Assembly: GCA_017458225.1 (NCBI GenBank)
Contig: JAFTFX010000031.1
Span: forward strand, 17,784 to 81,783
Length of the DNA: 64,000 nucleotides
Source: Prevotella sp.
GTDB taxonomy: Bacteria; Bacteroidota; Bacteroidia; Bacteroidales; Bacteroidaceae
Direction of reading: 5' to 3'
Of the stretch, positions 16,654 to 25,981 are shown piece by piece. How positions within the stretch are numbered: the first letter of the stretch is position 1; every line of letters starts with the position of its first letter. A program made the translations under genes and the position numbers. Below the pieces are notes generated by a model, which was not told where the DNA came from, searched no databases, and saw only the letters and a program-made list of their open reading frames with translations.

Positions 16654-17841
16654 ATGGAGAGCAATTTCGTTGATTATGTGAAGATAGTGTGCCGCTCGGG
16701 CAAGGGCGGTAAGGGCTCTATGCACCTGCGGCATGTGAAATACAACCCGAATGGCGGTCCGGATGGCGGCGACGGTGGCAAGGGCGGTAGCATCATTTTG
16801 CGCGGAAACCACAACTACTGGACACTGTTGCACCTGAAGTATTCCCGTCATATCTTTGCCGAGCATGGCGGCAACGGCGGACGCGACAAGTGTCACGGCA
16901 CCGATGGCAAGGATGTCTATATCGACGTGCCGCCCGGTACGGTGGTCTATAATGCTGAGACGGGCAAGTTCGTCTGCGATGTGGCCTACGACGGGCAGGA
17001 GATTGTGCTGCTGAAAGGCGGACGCGGCGGCTTGGGCAACTTCCAGTTCCGCACGTCGACCAATCAGGCACCGCGCTATGCACAGCCGGGCGAACCCATG
17101 CAGGAGATGACCGTCATTCTGGAGCTGAAATTGCTGGCCGATGTCGGTCTGGTGGGCTTCCCCAATGCAGGAAAGTCGACACTGGTGTCGGCACTATCGA
17201 ACGCAAAGCCGAAAATAGCCAACTATCCCTTCACTACGATGGAGCCCTCGCTGGGCATCGTGGGCTATCGCGACAACAAGTCGTTTGTGATGGCTGATAT
17301 CCCAGGTATCATCGAGGGAGCCGCCGAGGGCAAAGGCTTGGGACTGCGCTTCCTGCGCCATATAGAGCGCAACTCGCTGTTGCTGTTCATGGTGCCCGGC
17401 GATACTGACGATATCAAGCGTGAATACGAGATTCTGCTGAACGAACTGCGACAGTTCAACCCGGAAATGCTTGATAAACACCGTGTGCTTGCAGTTACCA
17501 AGTGCGACCTGCTTGACGACGAGCTGATAGAGATGTTGCGCGAGACGCTGCCGCAGGACTTGCCCGTCGTGTTCATCTCAGCCGTCACGGGCTTTGGTCT
17601 CGAAGAACTGAAAGACGTGCTCTGGAAAGAGTTGAATGCCGAAAGCAATAAGCTGCAGGCGATTACGGCCGAGGATACGCTCGTCCATCGCGATAAGGAC
17701 ATGACGACCTTTGCCGCCGAACTGGAAGACGAACTCGATGATGATTTCGACTACGCCGACGAGGACGAGACGGATGATGTGGACGATCTCGACGACGTGG
17801 AATATCTTGAGGATTTCGAGTACGTAGACGATGAAACCTAA
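16654..17841 (+). CDS. obgE: GTPase Obg
   Basis: Essential ribosome-associated GTPase of the large subunit and stress control. In 395 residues: an N-terminal glycine-rich Obg fold (1-158, e.g. [10 protein letters not shown]), a G domain (160-330) with G1 [10 protein letters not shown]3 [10 protein letters not shown]4 TKCD and G5 SAVTGFG, and a long acidic tail (about 350-395) made almost only of D, E, Y and V. Such acidic tails are common in Bacteroidetes Obg. A peptidase lipoprotein gene starts 15 bp downstream. Confidence 0.97.
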   Translation: MESNFVDYVKIVCRSGKGGKGSMHLRHVKYNPNGGPDGGDGGKGGSIILRGNHNYWTLLHLKYSRHIFAEHGGNGGRDKCHGTDGKDVYIDVPPGTVVYNAETGKFVCDVAYDGQEIVLLKGGRGGLGNFQFRTSTNQAPRYAQPGEPMQEMTVILELKLLADVGLVGFPNAGKSTLVSALSNAKPKIANYPFTTMEPSLGIVGYRDNKSFVMADIPGIIEGAAEGKGLGLRFLRHIERNSLLLFMVPGDTDDIKREYEILLNELRQFNPEMLDKHRVLAVTKCDLLDDELIEMLRETLPQDLPVVFISAVTGFGLEELKDVLWKELNAESNKLQAITAEDTLVHRDKDMTTFAAELEDELDDDFDYADEDETDDVDDLDDVEYLEDFEYVDDET

Positions 17842-17856
17842 CGAAAACAGTGGTAT

Positions 17857-18522
17857 ATGAATGTAAAAAGGATTCTTTCTAGTCTCTGTCTGTGTACGGC
17901 TTTGCAGGCCTGTTCGCAGAGCACTTTCACACCCAGAAAGTATCCTTTTCCCATACCCGTTGAGGCTCCTCCGCAGCTTACTATGCAGGAGCAGGCTGAG
18001 ACGCAGGCAGAAGAGCGCAAACGACTGCTGGGCGACCCTTTCAAGGGGAAAACCGTGCTGACAGTAGACCTGCGCGATATTCCTGATGATGCATGGTGCT
18101 ATCCGCTGCCGGGGGCAAAGGTGATCAGTGCCTATGGAGCCCGTGGCGGTCGGGGACATTCGGGTGTAGACCTGAAGACCAGGGCCAATGACACTATTCT
18201 GGCCGCCTTCGATGGCATTGTGACGATGTCGCAGCCGTTTGCCGGCTATGGCAACTGCATCATTGTGCGCCATTACAACGGCTTGGAGACACTCTATAGT
18301 CACAATGTGAAAAACCTGGTGAGAGAAGGGCAACGGGTAACGGCAGGACAGAAAATCGCCCTGACGGGGCGCACAGGGCGCGCCACAACGGAGCATTTGC
18401 ATTTCGAAGTACGTGTGAGCGGTCGCCACTACGATCCTCAGATTATCTTCGATCATGCATCAAAAAAACTGAAACGACGTCAACTGAACTTCACAAAAGG
18501 CGGCGGAGTAACGGCAAAATAG
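17857..18522 (+). CDS. M23 peptidase lipoprotein
   Basis: Probable lipid-anchored peptidoglycan endopeptidase, 221 residues. Signal peptide with lipobox LQACS gives a lipidated cysteine at residue 19. The M23 domain (about 85-200) has GHSGVD (HxxxD), a YSHN loop and HLHFEV (HxH), so zinc ligands appear complete. It lacks a LysM domain, unlike the M23 gene at 14294, and its core is clearly related to that gene. It is 15 bp after obgE, so probably co-transcribed. Confidence 0.88.
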   Translation: MNVKRILSSLCLCTALQACSQSTFTPRKYPFPIPVEAPPQLTMQEQAETQAEERKRLLGDPFKGKTVLTVDLRDIPDDAWCYPLPGAKVISAYGARGGRGHSGVDLKTRANDTILAAFDGIVTMSQPFAGYGNCIIVRHYNGLETLYSHNVKNLVREGQRVTAGQKIALTGRTGRATTEHLHFEVRVSGRHYDPQIIFDHASKKLKRRQLNFTKGGGVTAK

Positions 18523-18585
18523 CCTATTTTCCATTCTTTTTGAAAAATATGCCGCAATTTAAGGTCTAATATGATTTTTTTTGTT

Positions 18586-18593
18586 TAATTTTG
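18586..18593 (+). promoter_or_regulatory. -7 box TAATTTTG for the receptor gene
   Basis: TAATTTTGCA, 37 bp upstream of the ATG at 18631, preceded by a long T tract. Confidence 0.6.
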
Positions 18594-18630
18594 CAGCGTA
18601 AATAAAAAAACTTAAAAAACATCTGATTAT

Positions 18631-21600
18631 ATGCAGAAAAGAATTCTTTTTCTGGTGTCCATGCTCTTTATGCTTTCGCTATCAGCAGTGGCACAAATCA
18701 CAACATCAAGCCTTACGGGTAAAGTGGTAGTTGACGGCTCTAAGGAAGAAGCTGTCGGAGCTACAGTGCAGGCCGTCCACGAGCCTTCAGGAACACGCTA
18801 TGCAGCAGTGACGAACGCCAGTGGCCGTTTTGTCATTCAGGGCATGCGTACGGGTGGCCCTTACACGGTGACCATTTCCTACATTGGCTTCCAGCCCAAG
18901 AACCTGAAGAACATCGTTCTTGAACTGGGTGAGACCTTCAATATCAACGCATCGCTTTCTGAAAATGCCAGCGAGCTGGGCGAGGTCATCGTGAGTGGAA
19001 AGGCATCGAAGTTTGCAACGGAGAAGACCGGTGCTTCGACCAACATCAACAATGCAACGTTGACCCGTCTGCCGACTATCAGCCGTTCTATCACTGAGGT
19101 AACTCGTCTTTCGCCCTATGCCAACGGCATGAGCTTTGGCGGTTCCAATGGTCGTATGTCGAACTTCACACTCGACGGTGCCAACCTGAACAACAACTTC
19201 GGTCTTTCTTCCAATCTGCCTGGTGGCGGAACACCTGTTTCGGTCGATGCTATCGACGAGGTGCAGGTGGTGGTGTCGCCCTTCGACGTGCGTCAGTCCA
19301 ACTTCGTCAGCGGTGGTATCAACGCCATTACGAAGTCGGGTACTAACTTGTTCAAGGGAACGGCCTACATCTACTACACCAATGAGAACATGCACGGCAA
19401 CCGTGTGAATGAGCAGACATTGTCTGATCCTGGCAAGGATCGCAAAACGACCTACGGCTTCACGCTGGGCGGCCCCATTGTGAAAAACAAACTGTTCTTC
19501 TTCGCTAACTTTGAACAGGCCATCGTGCCAACAATAACAACTCGTTGGCGTGGCTCTTTGGACGGCGTTGCCGATCCCACACAGAATATCTCACGCGCTA
19601 AGCTGAGCGACTTGCAGCAGGTTTCTCAGTTTGTCAAACAGAGATATGGCTACGACACTGGTTCGTGGACCGATTTCCCTGCTGACGAGAAGAATATCAA
19701 ATACCTGGCTCGTTTGGATTGGAATATCAGCCAGAACCACCACTTCATGGTTCGCTTCAACCACACGAACAACGAGGTGTGGAACGTGCCTACCCCCGTC
19801 TCTAATGACTTCGGTCAAAGTTTCAACTATAACACGGAGGGACGCTTCTCGCAGTCGGCCATGAGCTATGTCAACAGTTTGTATAAACAGCAAAACAAGG
19901 TGACAACTGTTTCGTCAAGCTTGAATAGTCGTTTTGGCAAGGCTTTCTCTAACGAACTGCTGTTTACCTATTCGGATATTGATGATGTTCGCGACAGCAA
20001 TTCGTCGAAGTTCCCCTTTGTCGATATCTATGAGCCTGATGCCAACGGTGTTCCCAAGCCCTATATCACATTAGGCTACGAGTTCTGTACACCGGGCAAC
20101 CGCGTTCGCAACAAGATTACAACCATTACTGACAATGCCACCCTGTTCCTGGGCAGTCACAAACTGATGGCTGGTGTGAGCTGGGAGCACCAGATTGCCT
20201 ATAACACCTATCTGCGCAGCTTCTATGGCTCATACGCCTATAACAGCCTGAATGATTTTTATACAGGAGCCGCTCCTGCCAACGTGGCGCTGACCTGGGG
20301 CTATAACGGCGAGGCCGAGCCTACCGATAAAGTGACATTCAACCAGTTTGGCGTCTATCTGCAAGACGAGTGGAATGCTTTCGACCGTTTGAAACTGACT
20401 TTGGGTGTCCGTGTAGACAATATGATGTTCAACAACAACGACCTGATGGCCAATGCAGCCATTGATGCCCTTGACTATGCTGGCACGCATCTCACTACAG
20501 GTGAGTGGCCGAAGAACAACTTGAGCATTTCGCCTCGTTTCGGCTTTGTCTGGGATGTGCTGGGCAACAAGAACCTGAAGGTGCGTGGCGGTACTGGCCT
20601 GTTCGTTGGTCGTTTGCCGTTGGTGTTCTTCACCAATATGCCAGGCAGCACAGGTATGTCGAAATACCTCTATAAGAGCAGCAGCGACAAGACCTATGGT
20701 GCAGCTGTGCTGGGCGCTCTCACTGGTGGTCTGAAGACCAATCCAGACGAGTTGCGCGATATCATCGTGGCCAACAATCCGAATGCCAAGACAACGATTA
20801 CGCCTGAAGACGGTGCTGTTCCCAGCAGTATTTCAGCTGTCGACAAGAATTTCAAGATGCCGCAGGTGTGGAAATCGTCGATAGCTGTCGACTACAACCT
20901 GCCGGTATCGTTCCCACTGTCAGTCACGGGTGAGTTCACCTATACACAAGTGGTTAACGACGTGTTCCTGGAAGATATCAGTATCAAGAACAATACCGAT
21001 GGCTGGGATCGTCTGAAAGGTGCTGACAACCGTTTCATTTATCCGGCTGGCAACTATCGACTGACCTATACCGATGCAGCAGGCAAGGTGTCTAATATGC
21101 CCAACGCCTATATGCTGACGAACACCAATCACGGTTATGGCTACACAGCCAATGTATCGCTGAATGCAGAACCGGTGAAGAACCTGCACTTGATGGCTGC
21201 CTATACCTATACGAAGATGAAGGAACGTTCGTCTATGCCGGGTAGCAGTGCCAGCTCAGTACTGCAGGCAATGTATACCGTTAACGGAACACGCTTTGCC
21301 GATCTGCAGAGCACCAGCTTCGTGCTGCCTCACCGTATCATTGCCAACGTCAGCTATGACTACAACAAAGAACATTTCGCCCTGTTCTATGAGGGAACAC
21401 CTTCTAACACGCCATACACCTATTATTATTCAGGTGATATCAATGGCGACGGACAGACAACTGACCTGATGTATATTCCTGCCAACGATAATGAGATTCA
21501 CTTTGCCAGTGAGGCCGACCGTTTCGCTTATTGGAGATTTGTTGAGCAGGACGACTATCTGAAGAATCACAAGGGTGAGTATGCCGGTGCTTACGATGTG

Positions 21601-22434
21601 CACACACCGATGGTTCATCGTTTTGACTTCCGCTATGCTCACGATTTCACCTTCTGTCTGGGCAAGACGCATCACAAGCTGCAACTCTCTGCTGATGTGA
21701 AGAACATCGGCAACTTGTTCAACTCGAAGTGGGGCGTGTTCAAAAACATGGCACCAGCCAATGGCGGACAGATCCTGAATGTGGCAAAGGTAGACAAGGG
21801 CATCCCTTACTTCTCAATGAATAAGTACAAGGGTGAGTATATCAACAAGACTTGGGACTATATTTATGATTATAGCCAGTGCTGGAAGCTCCAGGTGGGT
21901 GCGAAGTACTTCTTCGACCAGCTGAGCGACGAGGACCGTGACCGTCTGTGCAAGCCCTGTCAGCAGGAACTTTCAAAAGGCGAGGTGGATCGTTTGAACG
22001 CCATGATTGCCGAGCGCGATGCTGAGAATGCACGCCTGAAAGAAGAGCTGGCCAACAAGCCCGAGCCGAAGACGGAGGTGAAGGTCGTTGAGAAGGAAGT
22101 GAAAGTGGTGGATGTCGTGACGGCTCCTGCTTCGGTGTTCTTCGCCAGCGGCAAGTCTACTATTGCCTCGAAGAAAGATCTGGAGGATGTCAAGGTGTTG
22201 GCACAGATTGCACGCGACAGCAACAAGAAGATTGTGGTGACAGGCTATGCTGACAGTCAGACGGGTGATGCCGAACTGAACCAGCGTCTCAGCCAGCAGC
22301 GTGCCGAGACCGTTGCCAACCAGCTGGTGGCAATGGGTGTCAGCCGCGACAACATCGAGATTGTTGCTGCCGGCGGTGTGGACGAGCTGAACCCCTATAA
22401 CTATAACCGTCGTGTAACCGTGGTTGTGAAATAG
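18631..22434 (+). CDS. TonB-dependent receptor (Oar-like) with C-terminal OmpA domain
   Basis: Large outer-membrane protein of 1267 residues. Order: signal peptide (1-22, ending AVAQ); a carboxypeptidase-like regulatory domain (about 28-110, SLTGKVVVDGS...YIGFQP); a plug domain (about 115-260, TRLPTISRSITEVTRLSP, FTLDGANLNN, ITKSGTNLFKGT); a long beta-barrel (to about 1110); then a cysteine pair (KPCQQ) and coiled coil with Glu/Lys repeats (about 1115-1160); then an OmpA-like peptidoglycan-binding domain (about 1165-1267, VFFASGKSTIASKKDLED, NQRLSQQRAE, NRRVTVVV). The barrel matches Oar-type receptors. The fused OmpA end would tie the barrel to the cell wall. lptF/G overlaps its stop codon. 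Confidence 0.88.
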   Translation: MQKRILFLVSMLFMLSLSAVAQITTSSLTGKVVVDGSKEEAVGATVQAVHEPSGTRYAAVTNASGRFVIQGMRTGGPYTVTISYIGFQPKNLKNIVLELGETFNINASLSENASELGEVIVSGKASKFATEKTGASTNINNATLTRLPTISRSITEVTRLSPYANGMSFGGSNGRMSNFTLDGANLNNNFGLSSNLPGGGTPVSVDAIDEVQVVVSPFDVRQSNFVSGGINAITKSGTNLFKGTAYIYYTNENMHGNRVNEQTLSDPGKDRKTTYGFTLGGPIVKNKLFFFANFEQAIVPTITTRWRGSLDGVADPTQNISRAKLSDLQQVSQFVKQRYGYDTGSWTDFPADEKNIKYLARLDWNISQNHHFMVRFNHTNNEVWNVPTPVSNDFGQSFNYNTEGRFSQSAMSYVNSLYKQQNKVTTVSSSLNSRFGKAFSNELLFTYSDIDDVRDSNSSKFPFVDIYEPDANGVPKPYITLGYEFCTPGNRVRNKITTITDNATLFLGSHKLMAGVSWEHQIAYNTYLRSFYGSYAYNSLNDFYTGAAPANVALTWGYNGEAEPTDKVTFNQFGVYLQDEWNAFDRLKLTLGVRVDNMMFNNNDLMANAAIDALDYAGTHLTTGEWPKNNLSISPRFGFVWDVLGNKNLKVRGGTGLFVGRLPLVFFTNMPGSTGMSKYLYKSSSDKTYGAAVLGALTGGLKTNPDELRDIIVANNPNAKTTITPEDGAVPSSISAVDKNFKMPQVWKSSIAVDYNLPVSFPLSVTGEFTYTQVVNDVFLEDISIKNNTDGWDRLKGADNRFIYPAGNYRLTYTDAAGKVSNMPNAYMLTNTNHGYGYTANVSLNAEPVKNLHLMAAYTYTKMKERSSMPGSSASSVLQAMYTVNGTRFADLQSTSFVLPHRIIANVSYDYNKEHFALFYEGTPSNTPYTYYYSGDINGDGQTTDLMYIPANDNEIHFASEADRFAYWRFVEQDDYLKNHKGEYAGAYDVHTPMVHRFDFRYAHDFTFCLGKTHHKLQLSADVKNIGNLFNSKWGVFKNMAPANGGQILNVAKVDKGIPYFSMNKYKGEYINKTWDYIYDYSQCWKLQVGAKYFFDQLSDEDRDRLCKPCQQELSKGEVDRLNAMIAERDAENARLKEELANKPEPKTEVKVVEKEVKVVDVVTAPASVFFASGKSTIASKKDLEDVKVLAQIARDSNKKIVVTGYADSQTGDAELNQRLSQQRAETVANQLVAMGVSRDNIEIVAAGGVDELNPYNYNRRVTVVVK

Positions 22435-24425
22435 TGCTGAGAATAAAGAAGCTCGACATATTCATTGTCAAGCAGTTCGGACTGCTTTTCGTGGGAACCT
22501 TCTTCATCTGCCAGTTTGTGCTGATGATGCAGTTCCTGTGGCGCTATGTCGATGAACTGATAGGTAAGGGACTTACCATTGATGTACTGGCAAAGTTCTT
22601 CTGGTACATGGGCCTGATGCTGATGCCTCAGGCCTTTCCCTTAGCTATCCTGTTGTCTTCGCTGATAGCCTTCGGTAACCTGGGCGAGAGCTCAGAGCTG
22701 ACGGCCATCAAGGCAGCAGGTATCTCGCTGATGCAGGCCATGCGGTCACTCATCTTTGTAGTGTGCTGCATCGCTTGCATGTCGTATTTCTTTCAGGATG
22801 TAGTAGGCCCTGAGGCTAACCGCTCGTTCGGACGCTTGCTGCTGGCCATGAAGCAGACCAGCCCGGAACTGGAGATTCCCGAGGGAATCTTCTACGACGG
22901 ACTGCCTGAGACCAATCTCTATGTACAGAAGAAAGACATGGAGACGGGTCATCTGTATGGCATTATGATCTACCGCCGTACCGGCAGCTATGAAGATCAG
23001 GCCATTATCTTGGCCGACTCGGGCATGCTGCAGTCTACCGAGGAAAAGAAGCACCTGCTACTGACGCTGTGGAACGGCGAGTGGTTCGAAAACATGCGCA
23101 CTCAGGATATTGGCGGGTCGGCTGAAATACCCTATCGGCGCGAGACCTTTGCAAATAAACAGATTCTGCTCGACTATGACGGCGGCTTCAGCATGGACGA
23201 CGTGTCAGACATGAGCCATAATGCGAAGTCGAAGAGCAGTAAGCGCATCTTGCACGACCTTGACTCTATTCGTCACCGTTGCGACAGTATCGGCCTGCAG
23301 TTCTACCAGAATGCTTACGATTATGTGCTGAAGATTCCTGTTGCGAAAGGCGAAGACTCACTGAGAATTGAACAGCAGTTGAGCGAGGGTCTCAACTACG
23401 ATTCCGTTTATGCCGCCTTGAACGGTGAAAAGAGACTGCAGGTGATGAAGGAGGCCGTTGCGCAGGCACAGACTGCCACCAACGATCTGGTGATGAAGGA
23501 AGACTACAGCTTCTATGAGAACCGTGAGTACCGCTCGCACCAGATGGAGCTCCTTTCCAAGATCACACTATCGCTGTCGTGCATCGTGTTCTTCTTTATA
23601 GGTGCACCGTTGGGAGCCATCATCCGCAAGGGCGGACTGGGTGTTCCTGTCATCATCTCGGTGCTGGTGTTCATCATCTATTACATCTTTGAAAACTCAG
23701 GCATGCGCATGGCGCGTGCCGACGAGTGGTCGGTATGGTTCGGCAAGTGGATATCTACGATGGTGCTGGCACCGCTGGCCGTCTTCTTCACCTATAAGGC
23801 CAACAAAGACTCTACCGTCTTCAGCATGGATGCCTATAAGCTGCTGCTCATGCGCATACTGGGCTTGCGCCAGAAACGCAGTGTGATGGCCAAGGAAGTA
23901 ATCATCTCCGACCCGAAATATCTGCTTGACGTGAAGATGCTGGATTGCATCAGCCGTGAGATTGAGGCCTACTCCGACCATCATAAGCTGTTGCGGTGGC
24001 CGTCGCCCATTGACGTGTTCTTCCGTCCCGGCGACGATCATGAGATTGAACATATCAACGAGGTGCTTGAGGTGGTGGTGGATGACTTGGGCTATACGAA
24101 AGATCCCGTCATTCTTGAAGAACTCAACCACTATCCCATTTTGGCTACCCATGCCCACACGCGCCCGTTTGAGCGCAAGTGGCTCAACATTTTGACAGGA
24201 CTGATTCTGCCGCTTGGCATCTTCTTCTATTTCCGCATGCTGCGCTTCCGCTTCAGGCTCTATCGCGACCTGCGCGATATTGTGCAGACCAGTGAGAAGA
24301 TTGTCCCCCGTGCCTTGAAGTTGGCCGAGCAGAACCCTGACGATGTGGTTGCGGTAGAAGACCTCTTTGCCGACCCGTCAAAGCTAAGTAAGTATCTAAA
24401 AAATTCGCAAGAAGAATATGAATAA
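22434..24425 (+). CDS. LptF/LptG family permease with long C-terminal extension
   Basis: Inner-membrane permease of the LPS export ABC complex, which with LptB extracts LPS and passes it to the periplasmic bridge. The 663-residue protein has an N-terminal membrane pair ([11 protein letters not shown]..., then a [13 protein letters not shown]-like segment read as [14 protein letters not shown]), a periplasmic beta-jellyroll region (about 150-230), and further membrane helices near 385-460. The last 200 residues are an extension with a final hydrophobic segment ([14 protein letters not shown]), as seen in other Bacteroidetes LptF/G. Start is GTG at 22434, overlapping the receptor's TAG stop. 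The stop overlaps ribBA. Confidence 0.87.
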   Translation: MLRIKKLDIFIVKQFGLLFVGTFFICQFVLMMQFLWRYVDELIGKGLTIDVLAKFFWYMGLMLMPQAFPLAILLSSLIAFGNLGESSELTAIKAAGISLMQAMRSLIFVVCCIACMSYFFQDVVGPEANRSFGRLLLAMKQTSPELEIPEGIFYDGLPETNLYVQKKDMETGHLYGIMIYRRTGSYEDQAIILADSGMLQSTEEKKHLLLTLWNGEWFENMRTQDIGGSAEIPYRRETFANKQILLDYDGGFSMDDVSDMSHNAKSKSSKRILHDLDSIRHRCDSIGLQFYQNAYDYVLKIPVAKGEDSLRIEQQLSEGLNYDSVYAALNGEKRLQVMKEAVAQAQTATNDLVMKEDYSFYENREYRSHQMELLSKITLSLSCIVFFFIGAPLGAIIRKGGLGVPVIISVLVFIIYYIFENSGMRMARADEWSVWFGKWISTMVLAPLAVFFTYKANKDSTVFSMDAYKLLLMRILGLRQKRSVMAKEVIISDPKYLLDVKMLDCISREIEAYSDHHKLLRWPSPIDVFFRPGDDHEIEHINEVLEVVVDDLGYTKDPVILEELNHYPILATHAHTRPFERKWLNILTGLILPLGIFFYFRMLRFRFRLYRDLRDIVQTSEKIVPRALKLAEQNPDDVVAVEDLFADPSKLSKYLKNSQEEYE

Positions 24426-25626
24426 TTTCCAACTGAGCACCATCGATGAGGCCGTTGCTGATTTCCGCGATGGTAAGTTTGTGATAGTCGTTGACGATGA
24501 AGACCGCGAGAACGAGGGCGACCTGATTTGTGCGGCCGAGAAGATCACCCCCGAGATGGTCAACTTCATGCTGAAATATGCCCGTGGCGTGCTGTGCGCC
24601 CCCATCACTATCAGCCGTAGCGAAGAGCTCGACCTGCCCCGACAGGTGGCCGATAACACATCGGTGCTGGGCACCCCCTTCACCATCACTGTTGACAAGT
24701 TGGAAGGCTGCACAACTGGCGTGTCGGCCCACGACCGCGCCGCCACCATTCAGGCATTGGCCGACCCCACATCAACTCCTCAGACCTTCGGTCGTCCCGG
24801 CCATATCAACCCCCTCTATGCTCAAGACAACGGTGTGCTGCGCCGTTCGGGCCATACTGAGGCAGCCGTCGACTTGTGCAAGTTGGCCGGTCTCTATCCT
24901 GCCGGCGCACTCATGGAGATTATGAACGACGACGGCACCATGGCTCGCATGCCCGAGTTGCAGGTCTTCGCCAAAGAACACGGTCTGAAGATCATCACCA
25001 TCAAAGACCTCATTGCCTATCGTTTGCAGAAGGAGTCGCTCATTGAGGTGGGTGTCGAGGTCGACATGCCTACCGACCACGGCCACTTCCGCATCATCCC
25101 CTTCCGTCAGAAGAGTAACGGACAGGAGCACTTCGCCCTGATCAAGGGTGAGTGGAAGGAAGACGAGCCCATCCTCGTTCGCGTACATTCTTCATGTATG
25201 ACGGGCGATATTCTCGGTTCGAAGCGTTGCGACTGCGGCGAACAGCTGCACAAGGCGATGGAGATGATTGAGCAGGAAGGCAAAGGCGTGATTGTCTACA
25301 TGCAGCAAGAGGGTAGGGGCATCGGCTTGATGAACAAGTTGGCCGCCTACAAACTGCAAGAAGAAGGCTACGACACCGTGGATGCCAACCTGTGTCTGGG
25401 CTTCAAAGCCGACGAGCGCGACTATGGTTGCGGTGCACAGATGCTGCGCCATCTGGGCGTGCACAAGATGCGCCTGATGACCAACAACCCCGTGAAGCGC
25501 GTCGGACTGGAAGCCTACGGTCTGGAGATTATAGAAAATGTACCCATCGAGGTGTCCCCCAATGAGTACAATCTGCGCTATCTGAAGACCAAGCAGGAGC
25601 GCATGGGTCACACGCTGCACCTGTAA
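24418..25626 (+). CDS. ribBA: Bifunctional 3,4-dihydroxy-2-butanone-4-phosphate synthase / GTP cyclohydrolase II
   Basis: Supplies both precursors of riboflavin. N-terminal RibB domain (about 1-205) with [20 protein letters not shown] and [10 protein letters not shown]-terminal RibA domain (about 210-402) with [13 protein letters not shown], the zinc ligands in [10 protein letters not shown], and [12 protein letters not shown]. Length 402 is standard. It overlaps lptF/G by 8 bp, so it has no independent promoter or FMN riboswitch in front of it here. No terminator is evident; the next 350 bp are the 22-bp array and the duplicated block. Confidence 0.97.
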   Translation: MNNFQLSTIDEAVADFRDGKFVIVVDDEDRENEGDLICAAEKITPEMVNFMLKYARGVLCAPITISRSEELDLPRQVADNTSVLGTPFTITVDKLEGCTTGVSAHDRAATIQALADPTSTPQTFGRPGHINPLYAQDNGVLRRSGHTEAAVDLCKLAGLYPAGALMEIMNDDGTMARMPELQVFAKEHGLKIITIKDLIAYRLQKESLIEVGVEVDMPTDHGHFRIIPFRQKSNGQEHFALIKGEWKEDEPILVRVHSSCMTGDILGSKRCDCGEQLHKAMEMIEQEGKGVIVYMQQEGRGIGLMNKLAAYKLQEEGYDTVDANLCLGFKADERDYGCGAQMLRHLGVHKMRLMTNNPVKRVGLEAYGLEIIENVPIEVSPNEYNLRYLKTKQERMGHTLHL

Positions 25627-25643
25627 GTTGAAAGCTTGTTGTT

Positions 25644-25841
25644 GTAGAAAACAACTTATATTACGGTGCAAAGCATCGTTGCTTGCAGTACAAAGCATCG
25701 TTGTTTGCGGTACAAATCAATTCACATTGCAACTTTTGCTTGTAAGCAAACGACCTTCTGCTTACAAGCAAAAGGCCATTCGGTTGTAAGCAAATGAACT
25801 TTTGCTTACAAGCAAAAACCTGTTAGCAGCGATTTTCTGAC
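25644..25841. repeat. 22-bp period array, nine units
   Basis: Nine consecutive 22-bp units (starts at 25644, 25666, 25688, 25710, 25732, 25754, 25776, 25798, 25820) with no gaps. Units 2-4 share GTACAAAGCATCGTTG; units 5-8 share a GCTTGTAAGC core that alternates with its reverse complement GCTTACAAGC; unit 9 runs into the duplicated block. The same two word families, in the same order and phase, occur in the array at 63690. Confidence 0.9.
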
Positions 25842-25970
25842 TTTTCCTGATTTCACTAGACACTTTTTCTCTTTATTAACTGAGTCAGTAGACAGTTGTT
25901 ATGTTGTCATACTGGTTTGATAGACACAAGCGAAAAAGCTGTGCCGTTTTTGTTGACGCTTCGGTCATGC
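25838..25970 (+). repeat. 133-bp duplicated block, copy 1
   Basis: Identical to 63862-63994 except for one base (A at 25910, G in the other copy), ungapped, 38,024 bp apart and in the same orientation. It holds the palindrome ACTGAGTCAGT at 25879-25889 and most of a short ORF starting at 25901. The similarity fades at the start of the next gene. Confidence 0.95.
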
Positions 25971-25981
25971 TCGACCTATGA
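25901..25981 (+). CDS. Short ORF in the duplicated block, overlapping the HTH-like gene
   Basis: A 26-codon frame beginning MLSYWFDRHKRKSC and ending LDL, with its TGA overlapping the next gene's ATG (ATGA at 25978). In the other copy of the block both base differences inside the frame (TCA/TCG and CTC/CTG) are synonymous, which is what a translated sequence would show. It could be a coupled leader peptide, or the N-terminus of a longer protein that is frameshifted in this copy. No family is recognised; VFVDAS recalls the first strand of NYN-type nucleases, but this is too short to judge. Confidence 0.35.
   Translation: MLSYWFDRHKRKSCAVFVDASVMLDL

Noticed and set aside
24418-24440. FMN riboswitch control of ribBA
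   Set aside because: ribBA overlaps the upstream permease gene by 8 bp, leaving no room for a riboswitch here.
25644-25841. CRISPR array
   Set aside because: Units are contiguous 22-bp words with no separate repeat and spacer parts, the text drifts and inverts, and no cas gene is near. The same holds for the arrays at 10628, 44917 and 63690.
25838-25970. Insertion sequence end
   Set aside because: No transposase, no terminal inverted repeats and no target duplication are visible around either copy; kept as a duplicated block only.
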